From Talaromyces rugulosus (taxonomy: Eukaryota > Ascomycota > Eurotiomycetes > Eurotiales > Trichocomaceae), in the NCBI RefSeq assembly GCF_013368755.1, contig NC_049564.1, positions 2,488,001 to 2,552,000 of the forward strand: a DNA stretch of 64,000 nucleotides. Direction: 5' to 3'. Positions within the stretch are counted from its first letter, which is position 1; each line of letters opens with the position of its first letter. Positions 10,966 through 23,646 of the stretch are shown piece after piece. The position numbers and the translations under genes are program-made. The notes under the pieces were generated by a model. That model was not told the DNA's origin. It saw only the letters and a program-made list of their open reading frames with translations, and made no database searches.

Positions 10966-11696
10966 TAATGTTCTGAAACGCGATCTCCTATAATTGATCA
11001 GAAGCATTGTGTAGGGCAAGTATAGTAATGACCTTGTAAAAAAAAAAAAATTTTTTTTTTCTTTGACGGAAAACTGACGGAAAACTTTTGACGGACGGGG
11101 GCTGACCATAATTAAGTACAGGTATATTACGAACCGTGAAGTCATTCAGACATCGTTGGATAGCGAGTGGTGATATAATGGGACTCCAAAAATTGGAAAG
11201 CCTCGTATTTTCAATAGTAAACCTCTTGATTTGACGTCTCTTTTCGGACTCTGAAGAAGCAAACTTAGTCACCTTGGACTGTTTGTTTATGAAAATGGCC
11301 AGATGCAGCCGTTGTAGTAAGGAATTAGGGTTATTAGGGCTACACCTATAGGCTTGACCATGAAAATTGATAACGGAAAATAACACATTCCTGGCGTCTA
11401 ACCTGCCAACCTGGATCGACAAGGGTTTGGGTTAGTGACCAACTGGGATATCATTGATATACGCAATACTTGTATATAATCTATGTCACTGCAATCAATT
11501 TTGATATATTGATATATGTATGGACATCTGGATTTTTCAACTCATAAATGTACTATCAACATCAATTCAAAGTTAACTGGTATCATATCATCACATGGAA
11601 ATATCAAACAACCAAACCCATATATACCCTCGCTACATGTACTAAAATCACATCATGAAAATAACATTTTCTTTTTTTTTAAAAAAAAGTCAAAAC
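10966..11696. other. Spacer with A12/T10 palindrome and TGACGG repeats
   Basis: Between the regulator's stop and the F-box start lie an A12T10 tract (11039-11060) and three copies of TGACGG within 11063-11097. The rest is AT-rich with no supportable gene. Confidence 0.5.
11039..11097. repeat. A12T10 tract plus triple TGACGG motif
   Basis: Twelve A then ten T form a perfect self-complementary tract. It is followed by TGACGGAAAAC repeated and a third TGACGG. It lies just upstream of the F-box gene start. Confidence 0.7.
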
Positions 11697-14676
11697 TTAA
11701 TAAGTACCCCTTGGCATCGGCGTTTTCAACTTCTCAATACAGCGTTCCAACAAAAACCCCGCTTCATGCAGTAACTCCCACCGGGTATCGCGGAAGCTCG
11801 CCTGAAGATGCAAAAGCAAGCCCAAACACTGGTTGCGGCCCGTGACATGCTCCAGATCACTAGGCTCGCGGACGGCTCCGATAGTTTGAAGAAACCTCTG
11901 CATATCCTGTATTTGAGCGCCGACTGTAGCCAACTCCGGCGGAGATGGGATCGGCCCTTCTAATGCGTATCCATACGACCACACGACAAGCGCGGCGAAG
12001 TAGACTACCCACGATCGATGGAGCAAAAAGTCTTCTCGGGCGGAATACCCTGCTCCTTTGGCGAAGGACTGGCCATTCGGACCGAGGCGAGTGTTGGAAG
12101 GGAGCAAGACCTGGCAGAGGAATTTTAGAGCATAAAAAGTTGCATCTCGGGCAGACGCTTTGGTGGCCCATCGCTCTGTCATCTTCTCGCGAGCAGTCTT
12201 GTAGTCCTTGGGTGTTATTGATCGCCCAAGAAGTCGGCCTGCTCCACCAAAAACCTGGCAGTCAACGATATCGACATGGGACGCCATGTGAGCCAAATGG
12301 TGTAGCACCGTCCTCGACTCGAATGTGTCTTCTTCGTCCATATGAAACTGGGGGCCCAAGAAATTCCGATAGCCGCGGTGTTGAATTGAATCCGCCAGTG
12401 TCTCGTCAAAGTCTCGCTTCCAATTGTCAAACGCGCGCAGCAAGGAAGACCGCCACTTGTCTCGGCCTCCGAGTGCCTGCGCGACACCCAGCGAACTGAC
12501 TTGAAGGTCCCGCTGGTTCATATGCCAGCTGACACTCAGTAGCCCGGCCATAAGAACTGTCCTTCCAAAGCCGTTTGTTCGCACTTTCTGTCCCGTCAGC
12601 GTTTTCTTTAATCCATCGAGGAACATGATCGGTTTGACCCCATTGGATTGCAAAACGACCTGCATGCGAGACACCTCGGCTGCACTCGTTGCAGACCACT
12701 GGGCCTCATCGCACGGCAGTGGAAGACGTAGTTCGTGTGCAACCATCTTGACCGAATGGCCAAACATAGTCGCATGTATCGAGTCCATCACAAACGCACC
12801 AAACGCAACACGACGAGTGGCTTCAGTTTGGATCCAATGTGACCATGAATCCTCACGCTCGCCACCATCCGACGTCGCGGTAGTTGACCTATTTGATTCG
12901 CGAAGACTGGCGGGCGAATCAAAAGCAGATCTTCCTAGAAAAGAGCTGCCCCGGCGCATCAGAGTCAGCGTCGTGTCGTGGTGGATATGGGCCCGCTCAT
13001 GCAGTGCCCGGGTCGAGTAGATCTTCTCGTACACCTCCAAAAGAAGCAGCGTCTGGAAAACCCATAGCTTTGCTGGCGGCCGAAAATCGACATCCATGAA
13101 AATCTCCCAGCGGATGTGCCACGCCAAAAAGTTGGCTAGATCGCCGGCGGCCTCGGTCACGGCCGGCCCGTGGGCCCTGTCGAGAGTGGCCGCTCCGATC
13201 GCCATAAGAGACAGGAGCAACAGCGTAGGAGTGCGATCTGCGACGAACGTAGGCTTGTGTAAGATTGGGAGCTGCGCATGGAAATGGAGCCAGTACGATC
13301 CGACATACGTTTGCATCATCCGAAGACTCAGTATATGACTGTCCGCATCGATATCCCCCTCCATCAACGCATCCTTCCGTGTATTCACCGCCGAATGTGC
13401 CGTCTCGTTGAACCTCGTGCTAATCAAATGAAGAAGATCTTGTCGTTTTTCCTCCGACATCATTGCCTCTGGCGGGGTCGAGTCGAGGATACTCGTGACA
13501 CTCATGGGATGCTGCGGAATCACATTATTGTAGAGAGACCCGTATGCAGGATCATTGTTTGCAAACGAAGCTTGGCTCTGGGATGGATCAGAGTACCCTG
13601 GCATCATATTTGAATAGTTTACCGGGGATCCTGTGGCAGGCTCATTGAAAAGCCAAGCAGTGAAATCATCTCCCATGGCGAACGGCGACCTGTTGTATGA
13701 TTCGCCGCCAAAGACCGGGTATGGATATGATGATTCAAATCCAACGCTGTTTTCCGCTGCAGAGGTGGGAACCATGGAGTCTAACGAGTGCATGTCAGAA
13801 GCTCCATATTGGCCTGTTTCCTGAGCCATGTTTGAATTTGAAAACCCTAGATTCGACATTGATATGTCTTGTTGGGAGATGTATTGAGTAGGGCTACCGG
13901 CTAGCCCTGTTGAGGGCATGTATGAGGCGCCTGCATTTGCGACATTTGGGCTGTGCGGCAGGTCACTTGGGCTAAACGGGGTGTTTTGATATGTTGACGT
14001 CGACGGCACGTTGCCGTAAGTGCCTGATGTGTACATTGCCCTATGGGCCTTGGAAGGGCTCATCGCATAGCTGCCTCTACTGTCCGATCGCCGAATACCA
14101 GGCTCGCTAGAAAATCCTGCCTGAGGCGTCATAGGCGGCGGATACGAAGCCTCCGTCGAGGTAGAGGACGCCATATAATTACGGCTTGTTAATCCCGATG
14201 TTCGTATTTTTGGCAAAGGAGACACAGGCTTGGAAGCCGGTGTAGTTTCATCTCGGACGGAATCCGATGGCGTCGGGGAGGACCCCGCTCGATGACTGGT
14301 CTGCAAAGAGCCGGCAGTTTGGGCGAAGCTGTCGCGCTTCTGCAGCTGTGAGCCATTGGTGGTATGGCGCTCGCGGTGGCGAATACATAGGTCTTGCCGG
14401 ACAAAGGAACGAAAGCAGTCTGGAAAGTCGCAGCGATAAATCTGCTTGGGAGTGTCTGAAGGCGAGGGGTCAGTGTGAGTTGATGCCATGCCCTACAATC
14501 AAAAGTAAGAGCAACAACGTACGGTTCAGCTGATGCCGATGCAAATGCTCGGCACGAGAGTAGCTCTTGCCGCAGCCTTCATGCTGGCAATCAAACTTGC
14601 GATCTGGTGGCGCTTTGCGATTCCTCTTGCGCTTTTTGGAGTCTGAGGCGCGAATGCCGTCGTGATCTGCGCCCAT
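11697..14676 (-). CDS. C2H2 zinc-finger / fungal_trans transcription factor
   Basis: Two exons (14676-14523 and 14455-11697) are joined by a 67-nt intron whose removal creates HRHQLNHTPKQIYRCDF. The product is about 970 aa. Two C2H2 fingers lie at residues of about 28-85: FDCQHEGC...HLHRHQLNH and YRCDFPDC...CIRHRERH, preceded by a basic KKRKRNRK patch that could be a nuclear signal. A long Ser/Pro/Gln-rich region follows, then a fungal-specific transcription factor middle-homology region (ISTRFNETAH, LPILHKPTF, LWVFQTLLLLEVYEKIYSTR, WIQTEATRRVAFGAFVMD). The architecture is known in Eurotiomycete C2H2 regulators; the target pathway cannot be told from sequence. The gene has an unusually long upstream region, as often seen for regulators. 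Confidence 0.9.
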
Positions 14677-14764
14677 GGTGCCAAATGCAATTGTCGTTGC
14701 TGTGCTTCGGATTTGAAGGGGTTACTGTCGGCGGTGATGGGAATATATATTCTTTATAGAGGTT

Positions 14765-14779
14765 GGGGGGGGGGGGGGG
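14765..14779. repeat. G15 homopolymer
   Basis: Fifteen consecutive G lie about 90 bp upstream of the C2H2 gene's start codon, that is, in its promoter or leader. Confidence 0.9.
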
Positions 14780-17696
14780 TTATCGACAGTGGTCGAGCTG
14801 TTGTTAGCCAATGCCCTTGATATGGCCGATGGAAACCCGAAGTCGGATCTGGGTAGACACCGTCATGGGCAGGCGATTACCACCGGCGCAAGGCGCGCGA
14901 GATGATATGCACGGCAGCAGTCGGGCTGCAGGCTGGGAGTTCGCAGGAAGCAGGATACAATGCAAGTGGCCGGAGCAGCAGCAGTAGAGGATGAAAGTTG
15001 CTCCTCGTGCATGTAGAGCAGATGCAGGCGGCAGATGAATTTGTGGGGCGGCTTCCAACAGCCGGGGAAATGGCCGGGGGTTTCCTACAGACTACAGCAA
15101 TCTTTGTGAGGCGTGGTCAGGTGACGTTCTGGAAGCTCCACCGAAGACAACAGTGTTCCGAGCAGAAAAGAAACCCAGAAGCCGACGACACTTCCTCGAT
15201 ACTTATACCGCCTGGGCTGGTGCTGGTTATTTCTTTTCTTTTCTTCGCCAATGCCAGACCGCATGACCGTTCTCGCCCCTTCACGCCATCCGAGACCAGC
15301 AGCAGCAGCAGAAGAGGCACACGGGAAATCCAGCAGCCCGGGATAAGAAACGAAAAGCACAAATCAGAGCCATCGACGCGCCACTCATCATGGCAATAAC
15401 CGTTATGTAAAACGATCCTAATATTTCTCCCCTGCCGCTACATGCGCCTAAAGTCTCGGGAACAGGCACACCTTGGCCACGGACTAAGAAGTTAGTTCGC
15501 TAGCCCATCATCAGCACAGATCAAGTCCCCATCTCGGGATCGTCCCTTGTGGATGCGGCCCGACTGGACGGGCCCATGGGCACGAATCGAATGCCCTGGA
15601 CAAGCTATGGATACAGCAGACAAGAGAACGAGAAGCATGCTGATAGGTTTGTGGTCGTTTCGGCCATGAAATAACTAACTAGCTGGACATGCCTTGTGGA
15701 GGCGAGCTTGCTTCCTGATGCCAGCGCGCCAAGGCAGATCTTTTCGTCTCCATCGAATTACTTTCTCAGCTCGCTAACCTCTAAGATTAGATCGGCGCGG
15801 GCCGGATAGAAAACTGTACGTACTTGGCTTGCAATGAGAGATGAATACCCCTCGCCCTCGCGCTCTGCCGACAGCAGGCCGGAGGCCGCCGCAAGCCAAA
15901 GAAACAACAGTCAGTTTCATATACTCGGATTGAAACCGAAATCACAGGACAGAGCAACTGGCTCTTGGGCATTCAAGCTAACTAGACTTGCTTTTTTTTA
16001 TATTTAATTTTGCTCAGCAAAAACGAATAATACTCGCATACGAAGATCAATTTCAATGACAGCTATGATGTGATGATGACTTGCGTGGCCAAGCCTGATG
16101 TATGAGATTGCCGATCTCAGGTCCCACCCAACTAGCTTAATAGATAACTAGTTTACCCTTTACATTAACAGATTGAATAATGAAATAATGATAATGCACG
16201 ATATCTGATTAGCCCTAGTTCTTTCACGTGTTGCAGAATGCCAAATCGGGAAGACTGGCCCACTCCTCGAGGGCCATGCATAGTCATGCAGCCTGCAGGG
16301 CTTTATTGGTATAAAGAAACAAAATCTGACCGATCAGAAAAGAGAGCGGGAATAAAAATACCAAGGTGACCAGCGAATCAGCTGTATTCTTTTTGCACCC
16401 GGTGAGCCAGGGGGAGAAAAAAATGGGTGTGGCGCTAAAGCCTGACTGACTACACGGCTAATGACCATGTCTCCCCGGATTGATTGATTGGGAGCAGCAG
16501 CAGGTTGAGTTGGTGCTGCATTAGCCCAAACTCTGAATAACAATGCTGATTTTTAGACTTTTTTTTTTTTTTTTTTGTTTTGTTTCGAATTGTCAAAAAA
16601 GGCTTCTCGGCATTTCAGAAAAATCTCAAGACAAAAAACTATTTATCCGAGTGAATTGCGCTTCTGCCGCCGATTTATTCTTGTCAACAAAGACAGGTCT
16701 TGGTGGTGATCGACGCAGCTACGTAACTATTTACTATTGACTTTTTATAGTGCAGGAATAAATAAATCCCCGGTTGGGCTTCCAAGCCTTACAAGCTGTT
16801 ATCTGTCTGCCTCGCTATGATCTACACATTTTTCCTATTCCGTGATTTCTTGTACACTATTTTACTAGTACTATCTTACTATTGACAAGCATCCGGAGGT
16901 GTTCTCCGTGGCAGCTTTTTGCTGTCTTTTTTTTTTATTTAGAGTTTTGCACGACAACAACAATAATTAAACCAGTGCCACTTTTTTTCTCTCTCTATCT
17001 CTTTTATTTTTAACTTTCTCTGTTGGTTTTCCGGTAAAATGATATTGGTGGGCAGTGCACACACTGAGCTATATACCTACCAATGAAGGAAATATCTAGT
17101 TAACTCGCGATAGCCGCCGAAAAAAGCTTACCTAAAAAAAATAAAAAAAAAAACCATTTTCTTCCTTCCAAACTATACTAGCAGTATGTCATCAGCCGCG
17201 GAGTTCTCTAGCTAAGAATACATCTGATAACTCTTTTTCTTCTTTTCTTTTCTTTTTGCTTACATCCGTACTAATTTCTGTTAAAATTGGACATCCATAC
17301 TACGTAGTAAATAGTTAGTCTAAGGTTTGAGGCTTGAGGACCCGGTACAGTGGAACCACCTTGTTTGAAAAAAAAAAAGAAAAAGAAAAAGAAAAAGCAA
17401 AGAGGAAAAAAAAAACCGACTGCAGTGATCACGCCATTTACTTTATTCCCCCGATGTCGCAATTTTGTCAGTAGCCTATTTGTCTTTTCTTTCCTTTTTT
17501 TTTTTAAAGTGCCGTATTGCGGCGGATATACTCAATGTTTGCACCTGACATACGGAGTACATACTACATCCCCTGGATATTTCTTGTCTTCTCGCATGTA
17601 ATAATAATGTTGGGTTGCTCTCTTTTTTTACGTAACTCGGGGAAAATAGAGCTTGTAGAAACTAATGATACAATCATTGCTTTGTCCGATTATTCC

Positions 17697-17718
17697 TTTT
17701 TTTTTTTTTTTTTTTTTT
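17697..17718. repeat. T22 homopolymer
   Basis: Twenty-two consecutive T in gene-free DNA; the longest homopolymer I noticed in the window. Confidence 0.9.
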
Positions 17719-18230
17719 CTACCTGCCGGTAAAAGGTGTTCACCGGTTGAAACATGCAAGAGCCGGCCGGCCTCAGTATCAATCCCTAATCCAGCAAACT
17801 GCATGGCTGATTTGAACAATCCTCAAAACATCCAAATGTCATCTCCTCTGTACGTGGCCTTCTATTATTGCATATTCCGCAGGAGGGGGGTATTGATAAA
17901 ATTCTATATACTACATGAGAAGAGGACGAAACAGGGGGGGGTCCCTTGTTCCCTCCCCTCGCAGGGAAGTATGGGAACAAACCTCGCTAAACACAATGCA
18001 GATAAACGGCGAAACATGATCGTATTGATGCGAGGCGATTAATTCGGGGGCAATATCAGTAGTGCCTATATCTGGAGACCGTCTTCTCAGGTAGTTTTGC
18101 AACCCCCCTTTCAGCCCAAGAGCCCAACAAGGAGCCCAAGGGTTTCACTGTAGCTAAAGCAGATGACCTAGTTTGGGTGCCGTAGTATGAATCATGGTTT
18201 TCTTTTCCTTTTCTTTTCTTACACCTCCCA

Positions 18231-21200
18231 CTATCCACTGAATCGGAATCGGGTCGCCTCCAGTCTTCCGAGGCCATCCCGAGGCGCAACGTTTCTTCTG
18301 CGGTATGAATTGGTAAAGTCTGTGGTTATAGTAAGCATCTTGTGTCGAACCCGTTGGACCCAAAAGAATGAAATGTTTACCTTGTAAAAGTACACGGATC
18401 TTACGGCTTTCACTAGATTGAATCTTCTCCGATATCTGTGTCAAGAGTCTTTCGGCCTCTCCAGCCTTCATCGTCCCCGCGGGAAGCCTTTCAATCGTTG
18501 TCTGTACCCATGCACCAGTTTGTTGCGGTACCATTTCGAACATGGTCATGAGAATTCCTGACGCGTCAGGGAAGCAGTCCTCTGGGAAGCTAAACATCAT
18601 GCCAGTCAAAACCCGTTCAACAAGCAATTGGCCCTGGTTCGTAACCAGGTCTTTGACGGAGTTCTGGATCTCGAGTGGATTGATATAAGGAGTCCCATCG
18701 GAGTTGGTGAAGTTAGATGTCGATGGCGTTTCGAATGCAAAGCTCAACAGATCACGGTAGTAATGCAATGTTGCAATAAGCGGGTCTACCTGTTGAAGAG
18801 TGAGGGCGCTCAATCCGGCAGAAAAAATAGGCACAACGAGAGACGATGTGACACATTCTTTGGGATAGAAACGGATGGCATCGCTCACGAGGCGGAAGTA
18901 ATCCTCAATGACTAGCCGCAGTTAGCATTTGGCTCTTTAAAAAGAGAAAGAACGTATCCCTACCATCTGGGAGTTGCTCGGGGGGCAGCTCGTTCAAAAT
19001 CCGCAAAAAGGAAACACTTTGCTGCTCAAAGAATTGATACACAGCCTGGGTAGTTGCAGCGTCCACAGCTTCGGAGCCCTCGGAAAATTCACGCACAACA
19101 GCATCCGTCGCCCACAAGAAGCATCCTTCTCGCGACGCCTCAAAGCCAGCAGCCAGACTCTGTGCCAGGCTAGGCAACAAGGAGATCATGGATGTCCTGT
19201 ACGAGATGACCATGTATCTCCAGCAACGGCAAGCGCGCTCTAGGATTGGTGTGGACTTGGTAAAGTTTAAGACGAGCGTGTCCATGATTGGCAGGATTTC
19301 ACTGCAGTACTTGACCGCAGGGTTTTCTGCTCGAGGGCCAACGTAAGGCGTTACAATCTGAATGAATATGGTAATAAGCTGGAGATGATCTGCTTGGAGT
19401 TAGTGGGCGACTTTGCGCTTATACTGGTGGGGTTAAAAACTTGCCTGCCACGGCCTTTTGGCCTTGCTCGTCCTGGGCGTTGTTTGCAAGATTCATAACC
19501 CTGGCCATAATAGGGTCGCAGAAGAGCTTTATGGATTCGTACACCTTGTCGAGCGGTTGCACTGCAACGACAGCAGCCACGCCTTCAGTCACTTCCTCTT
19601 GGCTAGGTGGCTTCAGCTTATCAAGGACGGACTCGTAGAACGTATGCAGCTGCGGAATATGTCCACCCAGCAATTTACTACAATCAGTTCCAAGATATTT
19701 AAAGGCCAAAGCCGCGGCACCGACAACCTCTGGAGAGCTGTGCTGAAATCCCGAGATGACGTAGTTCAGCTGTGACTCCAGAGTCTCTGGGTGGTTCGCA
19801 GTCCATTCGGTATAGCGACCGAGGGCCATGATTGCCGAGAAGCGCACCTTTTCATGATCGGGAATCTGAACAATAAGCGGGATCACTTGAGGGAGAACTG
19901 TGCTTTCCTCAGAATCGACCATTCGTCCCATCGCTCTCAGACTGAAAACAGGTGCCTCGAGCTCTTGCCAGTGTGGAACATGGTCGTTGCTCGCCTGTGA
20001 ACCATACTTTGACACCCACTGCTGTATCTGCTGGTATGCCTTCATGAGGCATTCGCTCGGCCCAATCACGGCACAGCAGTCCTTGAGCACATCGCCCATT
20101 GAATGACGAAAAACCCGGAAACGGTCTTCTTGTGCCCGGTCGCCATCGAAAAGATCGGTCGAGTTTTCATCTTCAGGCGTGGGAAACTCGAGGTGCTTAA
20201 TCATAATGTCGACTAGGCCAGAGAAAAGATCATTGAAAACTTGTTTCGCCTCGGCATAACGATCCAACACCAGATATTGCTTGAGTTCGTACCAGAAATT
20301 AAATGTGAAAGAAACCGCCTCTCGTTCCTTGTCGAGCACACAGCATTCAAGAACAGTTTCGACGAGACCGCGAAACTGTGTGGGAAGTCTGGCTACCAGA
20401 ACTACCCATGCTTCTCCCGCCTCAGCAAATAGTCTGGTCAGACCTTTGAAAGTCTCCACGTCCTCGGCCTCTGCTGTTTCCCGAAGTTTTGGCCGAAGAG
20501 CAACTATGCGTGGGTATAATTTTTGAATAGCAGTAATTGAGTCGTCTACTTCCCGAGTGTCTCTGTAGATCGAGCAAATGCATTCAACTGCGGATTCAAA
20601 AGAAGCATCGTTATCAAGCGCTTTTAGAATGACGTCCATCAACGGCGAGTCAACGACCTCAGTAGCCGGGATTTCTCGTAGCCAGGACGTTATACAGTCA
20701 ATCAATCTGGGATTGGTAGCCGCAGAGGCTGTTGATGTAAGCAGGTGGAAGCAAAACGAAGGAAATAGTACACACCTGAAGACTGTGAATATTGAGCAAG
20801 GAGGTGCATAACTTTTTCTGCATTATCGTCCAAAAGCTCTCGTGTCCGCGTCTCGAGTTCTTCTTCCTATTTTTTTGATTGACGAATTAGACTCTTAGTT
20901 TTCCTGCCGAAACACACGGAGATACGGGTGCCGCGAAGGCGCAAGTTGCAAAGCTGGATGGTTGATCGTTCGAACATACACTCAGGTTGATTTTGCGACC
21001 TTCAGTCACCTCCTCGGGGAGAATCTTCAGAAATTCCAGGACGCAGTCGCCCGCACTGCTCCCTAATGTTGATCCCACCGTACCCAGCACATCCTTCCAC
21101 GAGGTCATCTGAATGGCAAGACTGGCCAGACATACGCAGAGCTGTGTCTGTATTGGGCGGGGTCCCGAAGCGAAGGCGACAAGTTGGCTCAATATCGAGT

Positions 21201-21591
21201 CGCGCAGTTGCAGGACTGCGTCGGCAGGCAACTGGTCAAGGTCGTAGGTAATCTAGCCGGCATCAGTAAACGTCTCCCTTCCGCCTATTGAAAAGGAATC
21301 CCGTTGTACTTTTCCTTTTAATGTAGTCGCCGCGAAGAGTTTAGCCTCTATAGGAATATCGGTCGCTTGTAGCATGGCATGTGTGAGCGTCCATGCTTCA
21401 ACCTAAGGAGGCTTGTTAGCATCAACGGGGGGGATAAAACTTCCACTGTGCGCGGGCCGTACTGATTTCTGGAATTTTTCAAGAAACTCGTGGGCGTGAG
21501 CTTTCTCTGCGCGCGACACATTGCCCTGCATTGCCGCGACTGCAGACAGCACAGGGGCAAATGCTTGCCCGTCAGGGCCTTTGCTGGCCAT
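18231..21591 (-). CDS. Importin-beta family nuclear transport receptor, Mtr10/transportin-SR-like
   Basis: About eight exons assemble into a karyopherin of roughly 970 aa. The start MASKGPDGQ is at 21591. An N-terminal importin-beta-like segment follows (RAEKAHAHEFLEKFQKS, then VEAWTLTHAMLQ after an intron, KLFAATTLKGK, ITYDLDQLP). The largest exon (near 20711-19437) carries HEAT-like helices, for example LPQVIPLIVQIPDHEKVRFS and ALGRYTEW. The last exon begins DFTNSYRRRN after a short intron. The family imports SR-type mRNA-binding proteins and moves tRNA in yeast (Mtr10/Kap111). It is divergent from the SmE gene across about 440 bp. The family is sure; exact splice sites of the middle exons are estimates. 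Confidence 0.9.
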
Positions 21592-22029
21592 GGCGGTGTT
21601 GTTTGTTGTGAGGGGTCGACGAAGGACGGTGGAAGCGGGGATGTGAGGCGTCGAGGGCCAGCGCTGGCAGACAAAGTCTAAGTCTGTGTGTCGCTTTCTT
21701 CAGTCATCAATTAAAAACGCGAGAACAGAGAGGTAAAAAGCAGAAAAAAGAGAGCGGATGGACTGCGAGCTGGGCTGCGACTGGGAGGAAAGTGGGAAGT
21801 TGGGATGGGCCCGGCCGGTGGTGAGTCTCATTAGTGACGGAATCCAAACAAGCCAAAAAAAAGTTCCAACCTCTAGCATCGCTCTTTCCTCCTGCGGCAT
21901 CTCCACCACCACCACGACAACCACACACGAAGCACACGACCGCGCGATTAACACTGAACGACTCTCTCGCATATTTGCATCCTCGCGTAAATTTCTTACA
22001 CTCTATCGATAGCTCGGATTTTCAGCACG
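21592..22029. promoter_or_regulatory. Divergent promoter, Mtr10-like / SmE
   Basis: 438 bp between two divergent essential-type genes. CT-rich tracts lie near the SmE start. No conserved box was assigned. Confidence 0.45.
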
Positions 22030-22435
22030 ATGACCGGTCGCGGAAACCCAGGAGGGCGCAAGACGCTGCTTGCGCCGATTCACTTCATCTTCAAGCTCCT
22101 CCAACAACGCTCGACAGTCTCAATCTGGCTCTACGAGCAGCTCGCCTTCCGTATAGAGGGAAAAATTCGCGTATGTCAAGCTTGGTTTCCTAATTTTATC
22201 GACGTGCAAAGCTCACAATGACTCTTGTGGACAGGGATTTGACGAGTTCATGAACCTTGTGGTCGACGATGCTGTTGAGGTCCGCCTTGCGACAAAATCT
22301 GAGGAGGAGAAGCGGAGGAGTCTGGGTATATTATCTACTACACAGCTAAATATTCTTTATGATTTGCTAACGAGGACCGCAGGCCAAATCCTGCTCAAGG
22401 GCGATAACGTTTCTCTCATCCAGGCCGTCCAGTGA
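22030..22435 (+). CDS. SME1: Small nuclear ribonucleoprotein E (SmE)
   Basis: Three exons (22030-22170, 22235-22325, 22383-22435) encode a protein of about 94 aa. It starts MTGRGNPGGRK and contains the Sm1 block (STVSIWLYEQ, IEGKIRGFDEFMN) and Sm2 block (ILLKGDNVSLIQ). SmE is one of seven Sm proteins that form the heteroheptameric ring on U1, U2, U4 and U5 snRNAs in the spliceosome. Length and sequence match the family closely. Its 3' end converges on the 5-formyl-THF cyclo-ligase gene with 91 bp between them. Confidence 0.96.
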
Positions 22436-22526
22436 TTCTCGTTTTCTGTATCTGTTTGGCGTTCGGGTTGTTCTCAAGAATTCAAAAACGGGATTTGCCT
22501 TGGAATTGAAATATTGTTGATGTTCG

Positions 22527-23369
22527 CTACGAGCTTAATAACCTGCCGTCGCCGACGACGATCGCATCTACGAGCTGGTCATGGCTTGCGACAGGCACTT
22601 CATCGGGAGGGGCTATAATCTGCTCCTTCAAAGCAAGAGCGACTGCGGCGTGGGAGGGGGGGTGTCAGCATTTTTTGGTTGCAAGTGTTCATGATGGAGG
22701 GGAAAGTCTGCGTACCCAGAAACGGCCTCTTTGTGGCACGCGGAGAGCCTTGGATTTCCGTACTGTATCTATTCAGAAAGTGATCATAGTATCCTTTGCC
22801 ATGACCAAGTCGTCTCATGCTATTGTCGAATGCCATTCCGGGCATAATAATTAGATCCAACCCAAGGTCGTCCTTGACACTGCGTAGCCTATCAACCGCA
22901 ACCCCCAATCCTCCGAAGCAATTTTGCTTTGTTGGGATAGAGCTTTTGCTGAGCGACGGTATCCCCCATCTGTCAGGCTCAAGCGCATTAAATTCTTGTA
23001 GAGACTCGAGCCGGAGCATGTCCATCATCGAAGCTTTGGGAACCGTGCCCAACTTGTGCGTATACGGAATGAAGACTTCCTTGCCACTCGACAGTGCATC
23101 TTGAACGATTCTGGTAGTGGAGATCTCCCCAGTTGGCATGGACAGAAAGACGCTAATTCTCTTTGCATGGAGGTACTCTGGCAATGCACATAATTTTTCG
23201 GTGGCGATCGCAGCTACCAGTAGTTGTTAGCTATATGTATAATTTTTTTGGTGATATATTTCCCGCGGAGTAACACACATTGAGCGGCCACCGATTCCTG
23301 AGGCAAGCTCTTGAGAACCTCGTGGATCTTTTGCCGTAATTCCTTTTTGACTGCACCTACAGCCGCCAT
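22527..23369 (-). CDS. FAU1: 5-formyltetrahydrofolate cyclo-ligase
   Basis: Three exons: MAAVGAVKKELRQK from 23369, an exon from about 23218, and a last exon starting VALALKEQIIAPP that ends at the TAG at 22527. The enzyme converts 5-formyl-THF to 5,10-methenyl-THF with ATP in one-carbon metabolism. Diagnostic segments: KKELRQK at the N-terminus, VFIPYTHKLG, GIPSL, and the signature MPGMAFD followed by RLGHGKGYYD. The C-terminal stretch with DAIVVGDGR is usual for the family. It is divergent from ROT1 across 277 bp. Confidence 0.93.
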
Positions 23370-23646
23370 GATTCCTTAATCGTGTAACAGCGAGGCAAAG
23401 AATAGTAATAATTAGCTGTGCAGTCGTATGACGTCTAGGAGGGGGATCGATCTCTCAAGTGGAGCCTGTCAGTCAAATGGGGATAGATTGGATTCCGCGG
23501 AGACGGAATTTCCTTTCTGCCTCGACTCACATCACAACAAATGTGGTCCAAAGGCATGCGCGCCACCCCTTCCTTGGGACCGCGTCGATGGTAAGTTTGT
23601 AGTCTCTCTCTTTAATGTTTCAACCGTCAAACTTGTGTGCGTCAAA

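Larger units (their letters stand above)
14677..18230. other. 3.5 kb gene-free region rich in homopolymers
   Basis: Lies between the C2H2 gene's start and the 3' end of the Mtr10-like gene. It holds G15 (14765-14779), T18 (16559-16576), A-rich blocks (17369-17415), T22 (17697-17718) and many short T tracts. No ORF has a recognisable domain and I found no tRNA-like sequence. Likely contents are the regulator's promoter and long 5' leader. Confidence 0.5.

Noticed and set aside
12625..13020. 131-codon plus-strand ORF
   Set aside because: Shadow of the fungal_trans region of the C2H2 factor on the other strand.
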